A DNA stretch of 7,402 nucleotides, from positions 1-7,402 of the forward strand of contig CALKAA010000176.1 in assembly GCA_937983495.1 (NCBI GenBank). Reading direction: 5' to 3'. The position numbers were made by a program, and so were the translations under genes. The notes beneath the pieces were generated by a model that saw only the letters and a list, made by a program, of their open reading frames with translations, did not search any database and was not told the DNA's origin. The stretch comes from an uncultured Gemmobacter sp. GTDB taxonomy: Bacteria > Pseudomonadota > Alphaproteobacteria > Rhodobacterales > Rhodobacteraceae. Below, in pieces: positions 6,539-7,402 of this stretch (position 1 is the stretch's first letter; each line of letters opens with the position of its first letter).

Positions 6539-7402
6539 TCAGGCCTGTGCCGTCTCGGCAGATTTGCTCAGATCAAACAAGGATTTGGCCAGCTTCGCCA
6601 ATTCCTTGCGCAGCGGATTCTTCGCGGCGGTCTCGGACAGCGGCAGGCCGTGGTCGTTGGATTGCGTGACCTGCGCGCCGCCATCGGGCAGTTGCATGTC
6701 CAGCGAGATATCCAGGCTTTCCGCCAGCCGTTTCACCCGGCTTTTCGCCGTCAGATCGGTGAATTTCGGCGCGCGGTTCAGCACGAAGCGCAGTTTCTCA
6801 TGCGGCAGGCCCTCGGCTTTCAGCGCCCGCACCAGCCGCAGCACATTCTGCGCCGAACGCAGGTCCAGTTCCATCAGCGAGAAATAGACCTGCGCGCGGT
6901 TCAGCACGGTTTCGGTCCAGGCCACGATGGTCTTGGGCATGTCAATGATGACGAAATCGAAATTCGCCTGTGCCATATCCAGCAGGCGCGAAATCTCGTT
7001 CGGGCCGATGATGTCGAGCGGCAACATATCGGCGGGCGCGGTGAACACATGCAGCCGGTCGTTGAAGCTGGTCATGGCTTGCAGGAACAGGTCGCTGTCG
7101 CAGTTTTCAAGGTCTTGCAGCACCTCGAACACCGCCTCGCGGCGCGGCAGGTCCAGATAGGTGGCCACGGCGCCGAATTGCAGATCGAGGTCGATCAGGC
7201 AGACGCGCGGCGGTTTGGCCTTGTCGGCATTGGCCAGTTCCCAGGCCAGGTTGGTGGCAAAGGTCGAAGCGCCCGAGCCCCCCGACAGGCCATGCACCGG
7301 CAGAATCACCCCATCGCGGTCGCCCTTGGCCTTGAAGCGGGGGGCGTGATGCGGCTCGTCGCTTTCAGCGGAGGGGGCAGGGGCCTCGGTGGCGGTGGGG
7401 GC
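6539..7402 (-). CDS. cpaE: TadZ/CpaE pilus localisation ATPase-like protein, 5' end cut by window edge
   Basis: The frame is open from the right edge to TGA at 6541-6539, giving 287 visible residues. The start, and probably an N-terminal receiver-like domain, lie outside. A GTG at 7309 could be read as a start but would begin right at the first strand of the ATPase fold, so it is rejected. Visible: an acidic Pro/Ala-rich linker (residues 1-25); a ParA/MinD-like fold beginning VILPVHG; a deviant P-loop SGGSGAST at 40-47; LIDLDLQFG with Asp71 and Asp73; and FVIIDMP with Asp154. The P-loop has serine and alanine where ParA/MinD proteins have their two lysines. Atypical Walker A sequences are known in TadZ. 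By family knowledge it directs pilus machinery to its cellular site. The gene ends 23 nt before the tadA ATG. Confidence 0.9.
   Translation of the reverse strand, partial: APTATEAPAPSAESDEPHHAPRFKAKGDRDGVILPVHGLSGGSGASTFATNLAWELANADKAKPPRVCLIDLDLQFGAVATYLDLPRREAVFEVLQDLENCDSDLFLQAMTSFNDRLHVFTAPADMLPLDIIGPNEISRLLDMAQANFDFVIIDMPKTIVAWTETVLNRAQVYFSLMELDLRSAQNVLRLVRALKAEGLPHEKLRFVLNRAPKFTDLTAKSRVKRLAESLDISLDMQLPDGGAQVTQSNDHGLPLSETAAKNPLRKELAKLAKSLFDLSKSAETAQA

Noticed and set aside
5412..6887. Plus-strand open frame of 491 codons opposite tadA and tadZ
   Set aside because: It is a shadow of two strongly supported genes, and its His/Gln/Gly/Arg-rich translation resembles no family I know.
6539..7309. 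TadZ as a complete 256-residue protein starting at the GTG at 7309
   Set aside because: The frame stays open to the right edge with a typical Pro/Ala-rich linker, and the GTG lies at the first strand of the ATPase fold, so this is the inner part of a longer protein.
1..7402. A defence system, mobile element, CRISPR array or other undescribed system
   Set aside because: No transposase, integrase, nuclease, repeat array, toxin pair or RNA gene is visible; all but one gene belong to known tad families.

Overview
The window is the downstream part of a tad/cpa (tight adherence, type IVc or Flp pilus) operon. Every gene I accept lies on the minus strand, so the transcript runs from the right edge to the left edge. 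The protein sequences, the high GC content, the Caulobacter/Rhodobacter-like CpaE and CpaF sequences and the gene order suggest an alphaproteobacterium, most likely of the Rhodobacterales (Rhodobacter/Paracoccus-like). This assignment comes from recognition of the sequences and not from a search.

Layout in transcription order (right to left): the C-terminal ATPase-like part of TadZ/CpaE (7402-6539, its 5' end lies outside the window); TadA/CpaF secretion ATPase (6515-5058); TadB (5048-4086) and TadC (4073-3099), the two inner-membrane platform proteins; a short TPR lipoprotein with a TTG start (3085-2507); a longer TadD-like TPR lipoprotein (2457-1609); a TadV/CpaA prepilin peptidase (1604-1116); and an AAA+ ATPase with a winged-helix-like N-terminal part (1041 to the left edge, its C-terminal end outside the window). 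Gaps are 4 to 17 nt except two, of 49 nt and 74 nt. Several Shine-Dalgarno sequences touch or overlap the preceding stop codon, so this looks like one translationally coupled operon. No stretch over 100 nt lacks a gene. I see no tRNA, rRNA, insertion sequence, CRISPR array or attachment site.

How the genes fit together: TadZ is expected to place the machine at the cell pole or envelope. TadA hydrolyses ATP to drive pilin extrusion through the TadB/TadC platform. The peptidase trims Flp-type prepilins and TadE/F-like pseudopilins. The TPR lipoproteins probably help assemble or stabilise the outer-membrane secretin. The pilin, secretin (RcpA/CpaC), RcpC/CpaB and TadE/F/G genes are not in the window; some should lie upstream, beyond the right edge.

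The least explained parts are the last gene, a AAA+ ATPase that is not part of the classical tad set, and a strong 30-nt stem-loop between it and the peptidase gene. Together they suggest a separately tuned accessory component at the tail of the operon. The rest is a conventional tad locus, with the prepilin peptidase placed near the end.
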